A stretch of DNA of 64,000 bases from Sphingomonas sp. UBA978 (GCF_002292295.1 NZ_DBBS01000018.1:186001-250000); one strand, 5' to 3'; shown: positions 44,366 to 55,674, counted from the first letter of the stretch. Translations and numbers: made by a program. The notes: generated from the sequence alone by a model not told the origin.

Positions 44366-45250
44366 CTAAACGAACCGTCCCCGGTGCGTCGCGACCAGCG
44401 CGGTCAGCCAGTCGCGGAACGTCCGCACCTTCTTCGCCTCGCGCATGTCCTGATGCGTCACCAGCCAGAACGAACGGCGGATCGTGCGGTCGGGCAGCAC
44501 CCGGTACAGGCTGTCGTCGGCATCGCCGATGAAGCGCGGCAGCACGCCCAGCCCCGCGCCGGCCGCGACCAGCCGGTATTGCGCGTTGATGCTGGAGCTG
44601 CGGAGGCGCGGCTCCAGATCGGCCTGAACCTCCGACAGATAGCGCAATTCGGGGGCATAGAGCAGGTCCGGGACATAGCCGATCAGATCGTGCTCGCGCA
44701 CCTGCTCGACCGTCTCGGGCAAGGGCCGTCGGGCTGCATAGGTCCGCGCGGCATACAGACCGAGCGTATAGTCTGTCAGCTTGCCGCTGATGACCGCCCC
44801 GGTCTGCGGCCGCGCGAGCATCACCGCGACATCCGCCTCGCGGCGCGACGGGTTGAGAAAGCCGCTGGTCGCGACCAGCTCGATGGCCAGTTCGGGATGC
44901 AGACGGGCGAAGGCGGGCAGATGGTGTGCGACGAACCAGGTGCCGAACCCTTCCGACACGCTGACGCGCAAGACGCCGGTCAGATGATGGGGATCGTCGT
45001 CAGGCGCGGCGATCCGCGCCGCCGCCTGCTGCATCGCCTCGACCGCGACCAGCAACGCCTCGCCCGCGGCGGTCGGCACCTGCCCCTCGCGCGTCTGTTC
45101 GAACAGCGTCTGGCCGAGCGTCGCCTCCAGCCGGCGCAGGTGCCGGGCGAGCGTGGTCGGGTCGACGCCGGTCGCCACCGCCGCGCGCGCGATCTGGCCG
45201 GCACGGGCGATCGCTAGGAAATCCTGAAGGTCGTCCCATCGCGGCTGCAT
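44366..45250 (-). CDS. LysR family transcriptional regulator
   Basis: Regulator of 294 residues with the LysR helix-turn-helix at the N-terminus (DFLAIARAGQIARAAVATGVDPTTLARHLRRLEATLGQTLFEQTREG in parts) and a periplasmic-binding-protein-like effector domain from about 92. Divergent from mmsA with 82 bp between them, so control of the valine operon is likely. The effector is not apparent. Start ATG 45250 (MQPRWDDLQDF). Confidence 0.9.
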   Translation of the reverse strand: MQPRWDDLQDFLAIARAGQIARAAVATGVDPTTLARHLRRLEATLGQTLFEQTREGQVPTAAGEALLVAVEAMQQAAARIAAPDDDPHHLTGVLRVSVSEGFGTWFVAHHLPAFARLHPELAIELVATSGFLNPSRREADVAVMLARPQTGAVISGKLTDYTLGLYAARTYAARRPLPETVEQVREHDLIGYVPDLLYAPELRYLSEVQADLEPRLRSSSINAQYRLVAAGAGLGVLPRFIGDADDSLYRVLPDRTIRRSFWLVTHQDMREAKKVRTFRDWLTALVATHRGRFV

Positions 45251-45332
45251 TTATGCAGGTATGTGTCGCACTATCCGGCGTTGCGCACAAGGCCGCGACG
45301 GGCGATCCTGCCGACAATAACGGAGAGGTTCA

Positions 45333-46874
45333 TTGCGCAACATCGATCATCTCATCGTCGGGCATGCCGGCGGTGCAGCCAACGCCGGCGGACGCCATGG
45401 CGACGTCTTCGACCCCAATAATGGCGAAGTGCAGGCGCGCGTCCCGCTGGGCACACAGGCCGATCTTGATCGCGCCATCGCCGCTGCACAGGCCGCGCAG
45501 CCCGGTTGGGCCGCGACCAATCCGCAGCGCCGCGCCCGCGTCATGTTCCGCTTCAAGGAGCTGGTCGAGGCGAACATGGACGCGCTCGCCCGCCTGCTGT
45601 CGTCCGAACACGGCAAGGTGATCGCGGATAGCAAGGGCGACATCCAGCGCGGCCTGGAGGTGATCGAATTCTGCTGCGGCATACCGCACATCCTCAAGGG
45701 CGAATATACGCAGGGCGCCGGTCCGGGCATCGACGTCTATTCGATGCGCCAGCCGCTCGGCATCGGCGCGGGGATCACGCCGTTCAACTTCCCGGCGATG
45801 ATCCCGATGTGGATGTTCGGCGTCGCCATCGCCACCGGCAACGCCTTCATCCTCAAGCCGTCCGAGCGCGATCCGTCGGTGCCGGTGCGCCTCGCCGAAC
45901 TGATGCTGGAAGCGGGTGCGCCCGAGGGTATCCTGCAGGTCGTTCATGGCGACAAGGTGATGGTCGACGCGATCCTCGATCACCCGGCGATCAGCGCGGT
46001 CAGCTTCGTCGGCTCGTCCGACATCGCGCATTACGTCTATCGCCGCGGCGTCGAGGCGGGCAAGCGCGTGCAGGCGATGGGCGGCGCCAAGAACCACGGC
46101 ATCGTCATGCCCGACGCCGACCTCGACCAGGTCGTCGCCGATCTGTCGGGCGCGGCCTTCGGCTCGGCGGGCGAGCGCTGCATGGCGCTGCCGGTGGTGG
46201 TCCCGGTCGGCGACCGGACCGCGGATGCGCTGCGCGAGAAGCTGATCCCCGCGATCGCCGCGCTCCGCGTCGGCGTCTCGACCGACGACCAGGCGCATTA
46301 CGGTCCGGTCGTCAACGCCGCGCACAAGAGTCGTGTCGAGAACTGGATCCAGACCGGTGTCGACGAGGGCGCCGAGCTGGTCGTCGACGGGCGCGGCTTC
46401 ACGCTGCAGGGGCATGAGAAGGGCTTCTTCGTCGGCCCGACATTGTTCGATCGCGTCACGCCCAACATGTCGGCGTACAAAGAGGAGATCTTTGGCCCCG
46501 TCCTCCAGATCGTCCGTGCGCAGACGTTCGAGGATGCCGTCCGCCTGCCGAGCGAGCATCAATATGGCAATGGCGTCGCGATCTTCACGCGCAATGGCCA
46601 TGCCGCGCGCGAATTCGCCGCGCGGGTCAACGTCGGCATGGTCGGCATCAACGTGCCGATCCCGGTGCCGGTCGCCTATCACAGTTTCGGCGGGTGGAAG
46701 CGCAGCGCGTTCGGCGACACCAACCAGCACGGCATGGAGGGCGTCAAGTTCTGGACCAAGGTCAAGACCGTGACGCAGCGCTGGCCCGACGGCACCGTGG
46801 AACTGCCGCGCGGTGCGGAAGACGGCGGACCTGCACGCGTGCAGGATGCGTTCGTCATTCCCACCATGGGGTAA
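45333..46874 (+). CDS. mmsA: CoA-acylating methylmalonate-semialdehyde dehydrogenase
   Basis: NAD- and CoA-dependent oxidation of methylmalonate semialdehyde to propionyl-CoA at the end of valine degradation; 513 residues. GITPFNFPAMIPMWMFGVAIATGNAF near 148, FVGSSDIAHYVYRRG near 228, the catalytic Cys283 in AGERCMALP and EEIFGPVLQIV near 385 are characteristic. The start is TTG 45333 (MRNIDHLI), 4 nt after GGAGAGG and matching the family N-terminus; no ATG fits. Confidence 0.95.
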   Translation: MRNIDHLIVGHAGGAANAGGRHGDVFDPNNGEVQARVPLGTQADLDRAIAAAQAAQPGWAATNPQRRARVMFRFKELVEANMDALARLLSSEHGKVIADSKGDIQRGLEVIEFCCGIPHILKGEYTQGAGPGIDVYSMRQPLGIGAGITPFNFPAMIPMWMFGVAIATGNAFILKPSERDPSVPVRLAELMLEAGAPEGILQVVHGDKVMVDAILDHPAISAVSFVGSSDIAHYVYRRGVEAGKRVQAMGGAKNHGIVMPDADLDQVVADLSGAAFGSAGERCMALPVVVPVGDRTADALREKLIPAIAALRVGVSTDDQAHYGPVVNAAHKSRVENWIQTGVDEGAELVVDGRGFTLQGHEKGFFVGPTLFDRVTPNMSAYKEEIFGPVLQIVRAQTFEDAVRLPSEHQYGNGVAIFTRNGHAAREFAARVNVGMVGINVPIPVPVAYHSFGGWKRSAFGDTNQHGMEGVKFWTKVKTVTQRWPDGTVELPRGAEDGGPARVQDAFVIPTMG

Positions 46875-46879
46875 TATCG

Positions 46880-47413
46880 ATGCGCCTGACGATCCTTTCC
46901 GCCGCATTGTGTCTCGCTGCCTGTTCGGGCGGCGAAACCGCAAACAACGAATCGAGCGGCGGCAGTGCGGCGGTCGAACCGACGCCGACCAACCTGATCG
47001 ACGATCCCCGGAACACGCTCGTGCCGCTCGATCCGCCGGGCAATGGCGCGGCGATGTCGCCGGCGCCGTTGCCGACCGCCAGTCCGTCGCCGATCGCGGC
47101 GATGCCGGCGGACTTTCAGGGCCGCTGGGGCATGGTCGCCAACGATTGCGATCCGAAGCGCGACGACAACAAGGGTCTGCTGACGATCGCGGGCAACCGC
47201 CTCTCCTTCTACGAATCGCGTGGGTCCGCGACGGGGATCCGCCAGACGCAACCGACGCAGGTGGCGTTCGACCTGCCGATGAGCGGCGAGGGCATGACCT
47301 GGTCGGAACCGACCACGCTCACCCTGCTCGACGCCGGCAAGACGCTGGTCCGCGAAGTGACCGGCGCGCCGGATCGAGCCGGATCGTTCCGCTACAGCCG
47401 CTGCCCGGCCTGA
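46880..47413 (+). CDS. Hypothetical lipoprotein in the valine operon
   Basis: A 177-residue lipoprotein: signal MRLTILSAALCLAAC (lipobox LAAC), a Ser/Asn/Pro-rich linker to about 75, then a compact domain beginning ADFQGRWGMVANDCDPKRDDNKGLLTI with cysteines at the domain start and near the C-terminus (RYSRCPA). It starts 5 bp after mmsA and ends 7 bp before the acyl-CoA dehydrogenase. I do not recognise a function; the link to valine metabolism is positional only. Confidence 0.75.
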   Translation: MRLTILSAALCLAACSGGETANNESSGGSAAVEPTPTNLIDDPRNTLVPLDPPGNGAAMSPAPLPTASPSPIAAMPADFQGRWGMVANDCDPKRDDNKGLLTIAGNRLSFYESRGSATGIRQTQPTQVAFDLPMSGEGMTWSEPTTLTLLDAGKTLVREVTGAPDRAGSFRYSRCPA

Positions 47414-47420
47414 GGATAGT

Positions 47421-48566
47421 ATGGACAACCAGTTCGACCTGACGGACGACCAGCGCGAGATCCAGGACCTCGCGCGCCGGTTCACCGCCGACCGCATCAG
47501 CCCGCATGCCGCGGAATGGGACGAAAAGCACATCTTCCCGCGCGACACGATCAAGGCGGCGGCCGAACTTGGCTTCGCGGCGATCTACGTCTCCGAGGAA
47601 TCGGGCGGCATCGCGCTCGGGCGGCTGGAAGCGGCGCTCATCATGGAGGCGATGGCCTATGGCTGTCCCTCGACCAGCGCGTTCATCTCAATCCACAACA
47701 TGGCGTCGTGGATGATCGATCGGTTCGGATCGCAGACGGTGAAGGACAAATATCTTCCCGATCTCGTCACCATTGACCGCCTCGCGAGCTATTGCCTGAC
47801 CGAACCCGGGTCGGGATCCGACGCTGCGGCGCTCAAGACGCGGGCGGTAAAGGACGGCGACGATTATCTCGTCACCGGGTCGAAGCAGTTCATATCCGGT
47901 GCCGGCGAGAACGAAGTCTATGTGACGATGGTCCGCACCGGCGAGGACGGCCCCAAGGGCATCTCCGCGCTGGTGATCGAGAAGGACATGCCCGGCGTGT
48001 CGTTCGGTGCCAACGAACGCAAGCTGGGCTGGCATTCGCAGCCAACGCGGCAGGTCACGTTCGACAATGTTCGCGTGCCGGCCAAAAACCTCGTCGGGGC
48101 GGAGGGCGAGGGCTTTCGGATCGCGATGATGGGCCTCGACGGTGGACGGCTCAACATCGGTGCGTGCAGCCTCGGCGGGGCGCAGCGCTGCCTTGACGAG
48201 GCGATCGGCTATACGAAGGATCGCAAACAATTCGGCAAGGCGATCGCCGATTTCCAGAATACGCAGTTCACCCTCGCGGACATGGCCACCGAACTGGAGG
48301 CGGCGCGTGCGCTGCTCTACATGGCTGCGGCGAAGGTGACCGCCAACGCCCCCGACAAGACCCGGTTCGCGGCGATGGCCAAGCGCCTTGCCACCGACAC
48401 CGGCAGCAGCGTCGTCGATCGCGCACTGCAATTGCACGGCGGCTACGGCTATCTGATGGACTATCCGATCGAACGCTTCTGGCGCGACCTGCGGGTACAT
48501 TCGATCCTCGAAGGGACCAATCAGGTTATGCGCATGATTGTCGGCCGCGAGCTGACCCGGCAATAG
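47421..48566 (+). CDS. Acyl-CoA dehydrogenase (isobutyryl-CoA dehydrogenase type)
   Basis: FAD enzyme of 381 residues. The fold markers are present: YCLTEPGSGSDAAALKT near 128, FISGAGENEVYVTMVRTG near 158, RKQFGKAIADFQNTQFTLADM near 273, and the catalytic base Glu364 in HSILEGTNQVMRMIVGREL. Neighbouring mmsA and mmsB indicate the valine branch, isobutyryl-CoA to methacrylyl-CoA. GAGGA precedes ATG 47421. Confidence 0.92.
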   Translation: MDNQFDLTDDQREIQDLARRFTADRISPHAAEWDEKHIFPRDTIKAAAELGFAAIYVSEESGGIALGRLEAALIMEAMAYGCPSTSAFISIHNMASWMIDRFGSQTVKDKYLPDLVTIDRLASYCLTEPGSGSDAAALKTRAVKDGDDYLVTGSKQFISGAGENEVYVTMVRTGEDGPKGISALVIEKDMPGVSFGANERKLGWHSQPTRQVTFDNVRVPAKNLVGAEGEGFRIAMMGLDGGRLNIGACSLGGAQRCLDEAIGYTKDRKQFGKAIADFQNTQFTLADMATELEAARALLYMAAAKVTANAPDKTRFAAMAKRLATDTGSSVVDRALQLHGGYGYLMDYPIERFWRDLRVHSILEGTNQVMRMIVGRELTRQ

Positions 48567-48586
48567 TTAAAAGGCAGGAGACACCA

Positions 48587-49459
48587 ATGGCACGCGTCGC
48601 CTTTATCGGCCTCGGCAACATGGGCGGCGGGATGGCCGCCAACCTCGCGAAGAAGGGGCATGACGTCCGCGCGTTCGACCTCAGCGCCGATGCGCTCGCC
48701 AGAGCGAAGGCGGCAGGATGCCTGCCCGTCGCGAGCGCCGCCGAGGCGGTCGAGGGTGCCGAGGCGATCGTCACCATGCTGCCCGCCGGCACGCATGTGG
48801 AGGGCGTCTATGCCGACGCCGTCTTCGGCCGGGCGCAGCCGTCGGCGATCCTGATCGACTGTTCGACGATCGACGTCGCCACCGCGCGCCGCGTCGCCGA
48901 CACCGCCGCGACCCGCGGCCTCGCCGCGGTCGACGCGCCGGTGTCGGGCGGAATCGGTGCGGCGAATGCGGGGACGCTGACCTTCATGGTCGGCGGCGCC
49001 GAGGATGCCTTCGCCCGCGCGCAGCCGTTCCTCGCCGACATGGGCAAGGCGGTGATCCACGCCGGTGCCAGCGGCGCGGGCCAGGCCGCCAAGATGGCGA
49101 ACAACATGCTGCTCGGCGCGACGATGGTCGCGACCTGCGAGGCGTTCCGGCTCGCCGAGCGGCTCGGCCTCGACCTCCAGACCTTCTACGACATCTCTTC
49201 GGTCAGTTCGGGACAGAGCTGGTCGATGACGACCTATTGCCCGGTCCCCGGGGTCGGACCCGATACGCCCGCCGACCACGATTATCAGGGCGGGTTCGCC
49301 GCGGCGCTGATGCTCAAGGATCTGCGGCTGGCGATGCAGGCGGCGGAACAGGCCGGGGCCGCAACGCCACTGGGACGGCACGCGACCGACCTGTACGAGG
49401 CGTTCGTCGCGGACGGCCAGGGCGGCACGGACTTTTCCGGCATCATCCGCACGCTGTAG
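48587..49459 (+). CDS. mmsB: 3-hydroxyisobutyrate dehydrogenase
   Basis: NAD-dependent oxidation of 3-hydroxyisobutyrate to methylmalonate semialdehyde, 290 residues. The Rossmann motif is FIGLGNMGGGMAANLAKKGH at the N-terminus, with DAPVSGGIGAANAGTLTFMVGG near 120 and the catalytic lysine in GAGQAAKMANNMLLG near 170. It follows the acyl-CoA dehydrogenase by 20 bp with GGCAGGAG as Shine-Dalgarno. Last gene of the operon. Confidence 0.95.
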   Translation: MARVAFIGLGNMGGGMAANLAKKGHDVRAFDLSADALARAKAAGCLPVASAAEAVEGAEAIVTMLPAGTHVEGVYADAVFGRAQPSAILIDCSTIDVATARRVADTAATRGLAAVDAPVSGGIGAANAGTLTFMVGGAEDAFARAQPFLADMGKAVIHAGASGAGQAAKMANNMLLGATMVATCEAFRLAERLGLDLQTFYDISSVSSGQSWSMTTYCPVPGVGPDTPADHDYQGGFAAALMLKDLRLAMQAAEQAGAATPLGRHATDLYEAFVADGQGGTDFSGIIRTL

Positions 49460-49476
49460 CCGGGAGGCGGCCGCCG

Positions 49477-50877
49477 TCAGTTCGCCGCGGGCAGGCGCAG
49501 CCGCACCAGCAACCCGCCGAGATCCTCGCTCTCCTCGAGGCTGACGGTGCCGCCGTAGATTTCGGCGACGTCGCGGACGATCGCCAGCCCCAGTCCGGTG
49601 CCGGGCTTGCCGGTGTCGAGGCGGACGCCACGATCGAAGATGCGGATGCGGTCCTCCTCCGGGATGCCCATGCCGTCGTCCTCGATCATCAGTTCGACGA
49701 AACCCGCCTGTGCGGCGACGGTGACGAACACGCTGCCGCCACCATATTTCGCGGCATTCTCGATCAGGTTGCCGAGCATCTCGTCGAGGTCCTGCCGCTC
49801 GACATGGACCTGCAGGTCCTTGGGACCCGCGACGTCGATGCGGACGTGGCGATAGAGGCGGGCGACGGCGCGCTCGACCGATTCGAGGCTCGGCCAGACG
49901 TCGGCGCGGCTGTGCGCCGATCCGCGCCGGCCGACCGCACGGGCGCGGGCGAGGTGATGGTCGACCTGCCGCCGCATCGTCCGCGCCTCGCGAATCACCG
50001 TATCGGCAAGGTCGTCGGCCTGCGCAGTCGCGGCGTTCATGATGACGGTGAGCGGCGTCTTGAGCGCATGCGCGAGGTTGCCGGCGTGGCGCCGTGCCTC
50101 CTCCGCCTGCCGCTCGTTATGCTCGATCAGCGCGTTCAGCTCCTCGACCATCGGCGCAACCTCGATCGGCATCGCGGTATCGACGCGGTTCGACTGGCCG
50201 GCGCGCATCCGCGCGATCTCCTCGCGCACGCGGCGCAGCGGCCACAGGCCGTAGAAGGTCTGGAGCCAGGCGAGGACGATCAGCCCCAGCCCGAGCAGCG
50301 CGAAGCTGCGCACCAGCGTGCGCCGCAGCACGGTGATCTGCGCATCGAGCCCGGCGCGGCTCTGCGCGACCTGAAACCGCCAGTGGACCGCGGATTTGGG
50401 CAATTGCGCATCGCGCTCGACGATGCGCAGCTTTTCATCGGGGAATTGCTTGCTGTCGTAGAAATGGACGGCGCGATCCTCGTGGACCGTCCCGAACGCT
50501 AGCCGCCGGTCCCATAGCGAGCGCGACGGAAAGGCGTCGGTCACCGGCGTCTTCGGCGCCGACACCTGCCAGTAGAGGCCCGAATAGGGTTCGAGGAAGC
50601 GCGGATCGGCGGCGGCGTCGCGGTTGAACACCACTTCGCCGTCCGGGCCGATTTCCGCCGAGGCGATCAGCGACCGCAGCACATATTGCATCTGGTCGTC
50701 GAAGTTGCGCTGGACCGCATTGGCCAGCACCCGATCGAGCGCGAAGCCGCCACCGAACAGCAGCAGCCCGATCCACGCCGCCGCGATCAGGATCATCCGC
50801 CGCGACAGCGACCCCGTCGTCACCGCGCGCAGGCGCGGCGGGGCTTCGGCGAGCGGCGGAACGGACGGCGTCGTCAT
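49477..50877 (-). CDS. Sensor histidine kinase (PhoQ/OmpR-partner type)
   Basis: Membrane kinase of 466 residues. Two transmembrane helices (about 27-48 and 190-210) bracket a periplasmic domain; a HAMP-like region follows. The H-box is NLAHALKTPLTVIMN with His270; N-box EMLGNLIENAAKYG, G1 EDDGMGIPEEDR and G2 GTGLGLAIVRD are all intact. It starts 10 bp downstream of the response regulator, its likely partner. The signal is unknown; the PepSY gene upstream may modulate it. Confidence 0.92.
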   Translation of the reverse strand: MTTPSVPPLAEAPPRLRAVTTGSLSRRMILIAAAWIGLLLFGGGFALDRVLANAVQRNFDDQMQYVLRSLIASAEIGPDGEVVFNRDAAADPRFLEPYSGLYWQVSAPKTPVTDAFPSRSLWDRRLAFGTVHEDRAVHFYDSKQFPDEKLRIVERDAQLPKSAVHWRFQVAQSRAGLDAQITVLRRTLVRSFALLGLGLIVLAWLQTFYGLWPLRRVREEIARMRAGQSNRVDTAMPIEVAPMVEELNALIEHNERQAEEARRHAGNLAHALKTPLTVIMNAATAQADDLADTVIREARTMRRQVDHHLARARAVGRRGSAHSRADVWPSLESVERAVARLYRHVRIDVAGPKDLQVHVERQDLDEMLGNLIENAAKYGGGSVFVTVAAQAGFVELMIEDDGMGIPEEDRIRIFDRGVRLDTGKPGTGLGLAIVRDVAEIYGGTVSLEESEDLGGLLVRLRLPAAN

Positions 50878-50887
50878 GACGAAAGGG

Positions 50888-51553
50888 TCAGGCGTCCGGA
50901 TCTTCGAGGCTGTAGCCGAGGCCGCGGATCGTGGTGATGACGTCCTGGCCCAGCTTCTTGCGGATGCGCGTCACGAACACCTCGATCGTGTTCGAATCGC
51001 GGTCGAAATCCTGGTCGTAGATATGTTCAATCAGCTCGGTGCGGCTGACCACCTTGCCCTTGTGATGGAGCAGGTAGCTGAGCAGCTTGTATTCCTGCGC
51101 GGTCAGCTTGACCGGCTCGCCGGCACGCGTGACCTTGCCCGACCGCGTGTCGAGGCGGACGTCGCCCGCGGTGAGTTCCGACGAGGCGTTGCCCGAGGCA
51201 CGGCGGATCAGCGCGCGCAGGCGGGCGATCAATTCCTCGGTCTGGAACGGCTTGGCGACATAGTCGTCGGCGCCGGCGTCCAGCCCCGCCACCTTGTCGG
51301 ACCAGCTGTCGCGCGCGGTCAGCACCAGCACGGGCATGACCTTGCCCTCTTTCCGCCAGCGATCGAGCACGGTCAGCCCGTCGATCTCGGGCAGGCCGAG
51401 GTCGAGCACGATCGCGTCGTAATTCTCGGTCGAGCCGAGGAAATGCCCCTCCTCGCCATCGGTGGCGAGGTCGATCGCATAGCCCGCGCCCTCAAGCGTG
51501 TTCTTGAGCTGTGCCCCGAGATTCGGCTCGTCCTCGACGATCAGAACGCGCAT
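50888..51553 (-). CDS. Response regulator transcription factor, OmpR/PhoP family
   Basis: Regulator of 221 residues: receiver domain with phospho-acceptor Asp51 (IVLDLGLP), acidic pocket Glu7/Asp8, conserved Thr and Lys (LTARD, AKPF), then a winged-helix domain from about 125 (LTAQEYKLLSYLLHHKGKVVSR, IEVFVTRIRKKLG, IRGLGYSL). GGGGGAGA precedes the ATG. Operon with the kinase downstream and the PepSY gene upstream. Confidence 0.95.
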   Translation of the reverse strand: MRVLIVEDEPNLGAQLKNTLEGAGYAIDLATDGEEGHFLGSTENYDAIVLDLGLPEIDGLTVLDRWRKEGKVMPVLVLTARDSWSDKVAGLDAGADDYVAKPFQTEELIARLRALIRRASGNASSELTAGDVRLDTRSGKVTRAGEPVKLTAQEYKLLSYLLHHKGKVVSRTELIEHIYDQDFDRDSNTIEVFVTRIRKKLGQDVITTIRGLGYSLEDPDA

Positions 51554-51580
51554 GTCATCTCCCCCTAAAATCTAGCAGCG

Positions 51581-51892
51581 TCATTTACCGGTTCGGCCGA
51601 TGATCTGGCCCGACCGGCCGTCGACATCGACCCAGACGACGACGCCATCGCGCATGAATTTCAGCGTGTAAACCGACGTGCCGAAATCCAAGTCGAAGCC
51701 AAGATATTCATAGCCCTTCATCGTCGGGATCACCCGCCCCTCGATCGCGCGCGGCGACAACACCTCGCCCTTGCGGCGGGCGTCATAGGCGCGCTCCTGG
51801 TCGCTCCGGCGCTGGTCCGGTTCGCCATGCGCCAGCCCGGCCGAAAACGGGGCCAGAGCGGCAAGGAGCAGGAAGGGCAGAACCATCTTCAT
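51581..51892 (-). CDS. PepSY domain-containing protein
   Basis: Exported protein of about 103 residues with signal peptide MKMVLPFLLLAALAPFSAGLA and one PepSY-like domain: GEVLSPRAIEG, then YEYLGFDLDFGTSVYTLKFMRDG and VDVDGRSGQIIGR. PepSY proteins often accompany two-component systems. It lies 27 bp upstream of the response regulator. An in-frame ATG at 51904 is an alternative start. Confidence 0.82.
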   Translation of the reverse strand: MKMVLPFLLLAALAPFSAGLAHGEPDQRRSDQERAYDARRKGEVLSPRAIEGRVIPTMKGYEYLGFDLDFGTSVYTLKFMRDGVVVWVDVDGRSGQIIGRTGK

Positions 51893-52027
51893 GACGACTG
51901 GCATAGGAGGAAGGCATTGAACACCCTGTGAATGGAGCGGTTGCATGCGGTTCAGCCGCGCACCGCATTTTCCCGGGGCGGCAAGCACGCTTGCCGCACG
52001 TCCTCCGGCCCCCTACCTGCGCCGTCC

Positions 52028-53802
<1,775 letters not shown>

Positions 53803-53806
<4 letters not shown>

Positions 53807-54813
53807 GCGGGCAGGTCCATCGTCACGACGGTGCCGTGCGGCCCGCTCTCCGTCGCGAGCGTGCCGTTCGCCTGGCGTGCGAAGGCGGGGATCAGCCGCG
53901 ATCCGAGCCCATGGTCCGGCCCCGCCGGCGCCGCCGCGTGCATGCCGACTCCGTCGTCGCTGACGATCAATGTCCAGCCGCCCGGACGCTTGCGGAAGCC
54001 GACGGAGATCGTGCCGCCGACGCGGTCGGTGAAGGCGTGTTTAGCCGCATTGGTGACGAGTTCGTTGACGATCAGCCCGATCGACACCGCGCGATCCCGG
54101 GGCACCTCCGCCTCGTCGACCGAACAGGCGAGCGTGACACCGCCGCGCAGCAGCAGCGCATCCGCCAGCGCGGCGCACAGATCGCCCAGATAGGCGCGCA
54201 TCTGCACCGCATCGCTCTGCCCCGTGCCGCGATAGAGGTGGCGGTGCGCGCGCGCGATGCTTTCGACGCGGTACAGCGCCGTGCCGAGCGCCTCGGCCGC
54301 CTCGCCGCTCAGCCGCCGCCGCTGGATGTCGAGGATCGAGGCGACGATCGCGAAATTGTTCTTCATCCGATGGTCGATCTCCTGCAACAGCAGGTCGCGA
54401 TCGGCGATCTGGCGGTCGCGCTCCGCCGTCGCGCGCCGCACCGAGCGGCGGAACAGTTCGGCGAGCGCGACGGTGATGATCGCCGCGACGACGATGAAGC
54501 CGACCGTCAGCGGCGTCGCCACGCCGTTCGAGCGGAAGGTGCCGCTCGGCGGGACGGTGTAATAATAGCCGTAGGTGATCCCCAGCGTCGCCGTCACCAC
54601 GCCCGCCTGCCAGCGCGCGAACAGCGTCGCGAGCATCATCGCCGGGAAGCACAGCGCGAAGGGCGCGCCGCCACCCGCGGCGACGCCGTCGAGCAGGGCG
54701 CGGACGAGGATCGCGCTGCTCGAGCACAGCACGCCGAACCCCAATTGCGTCACGCCCCGCGGCACAGCGGGGGCGAGGCGATTGGGCAGATCGAGTTCCC
54801 CGAGACGCGGCAC
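53803..54813 (-). CDS. Sensor histidine kinase, HisKA_2/HWE type with DUF4118-like membrane domain
   Basis: Kinase of 336 residues. The N-terminal third has three to four hydrophobic helices (GFGVLCSSSAILVRALL, FALCFPAMMLATLFARW, PLTVGFIVVAAIITVAL). The H-box is LLLQEIDHRMKNNFAIVASILDIQRRRL in part, with His148, followed by LIVNELVTNAAKHAF and VSDDGVGM. This kinase class often feeds single-domain or PhyR-type regulators in the alphaproteobacterial general stress response. The start is GTG 54813; no regulator is adjacent. Its stop overlaps the convergent ABC-F stop by 4 bp. Confidence 0.85.
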
Positions 54814-54854
54814 GCCCGCAATGAGCCGCGCCGACGGAATTATGTCAAGTTCAA

Positions 54855-54870
54855 TGACCCGATCGGGTCA
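54855..54870. promoter_or_regulatory. Perfect 16-bp palindrome between the DUF815 gene and the kinase
   Basis: TGACCCGATCGGGTCA is a perfect palindrome overlapping the stop codon of the DUF815 ATPase gene and lying 41 bp upstream of the kinase GTG. It could be an operator for the kinase gene or a loopless stem. The sequence alone does not decide. Confidence 0.4.
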
Positions 54871-55674
54871 GTCCAGCGCGCGCCCGGCGCGGCCCGCGAG
54901 CTCGGTGACATATTGCCATGCCACCCGGCCCGACCGGCTGCCGCGCCGCGTCGACCAGTTGATCGCGTCGGCGGCGTCGAACGGCAGCCCGTAGCGCGCG
55001 GCATAGCCCGCGACGATCGCGCAATAGCCGTCCTGGTCGAGCGCATGGAAACCGAGGCTCAGCCCGAAGCGGTCGGCGAGCGCGAGCTGGTCGTCGATGC
55101 TGTCGCGCGGATTGATCGCGCCATCCTGCTCCGCGATGTCGCGCGGCACCAGATGGCGGCGGTTGGCGGTGACGAGCAGGCGGACGTTGCCGGGCCGCGC
55201 CTCCGCGCCGCCCTCCAGCAGCGAGCGCAGCGTGCGCGCCTCCGCCGGCCCGTCGAAGCCGAGGTCGTCGAGAAACAGCGCGAAGGCACGGCGGACCGGC
55301 GCGAGCGCGGCGAACAGCTGCGGCAGTGCGTCGAGCGCGGTCACCTCGACCAGCGCGATGTCGCCGCCGTCGGCCTGCACCGCGCCGATCGCCGCCTTGA
55401 CCAGCGCGGACTTGCCGGTGCCGCGCGCGCCCCACAGCAGCACGTCCTGCGCCGCGGCCCCGCCGGCGAGACGGCGCAGGTTGTCGACCAGCGCCGCCTT
55501 CTGCCGGTCGACCTCGACCAGCAGGTCGAGCGGCAGCGGCGCGAACGCGCGCGCCGCGACCAGGGCGCCGGCGCGCCAGACATAGGCGGGGTGTCGCGTC
55601 GGATCGTCGCCCGGCGGCGGCGGCGGGGCGAGGCGGTCCAGCGCCGCGGCGATACGCTCGAGGGGATCGGACAT
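54868..55674 (-). CDS. DUF815 family ATP-binding protein
   Basis: AAA-like ATPase of 268 residues. Walker A is LLWGARGTGKSALVKA near 78 and Walker B FLDDLGFDG near 132, with sensor region RLLVTANRRHLVPRDIAE near 165, ADRFGLSLGFHALDQDGY near 202 and the C-terminal RRGSRSGRVAWQY. These stretches are diagnostic of the DUF815 group. The biochemical role is not established. It lies 40 bp downstream of the TPR protein gene on the same strand and may belong to that transcript. ATG 55674; ATG 55686 is an alternative. Confidence 0.88.
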   Translation of the reverse strand: MSDPLERIAAALDRLAPPPPPGDDPTRHPAYVWRAGALVAARAFAPLPLDLLVEVDRQKAALVDNLRRLAGGAAAQDVLLWGARGTGKSALVKAAIGAVQADGGDIALVEVTALDALPQLFAALAPVRRAFALFLDDLGFDGPAEARTLRSLLEGGAEARPGNVRLLVTANRRHLVPRDIAEQDGAINPRDSIDDQLALADRFGLSLGFHALDQDGYCAIVAGYAARYGLPFDAADAINWSTRRGSRSGRVAWQYVTELAGRAGRALD

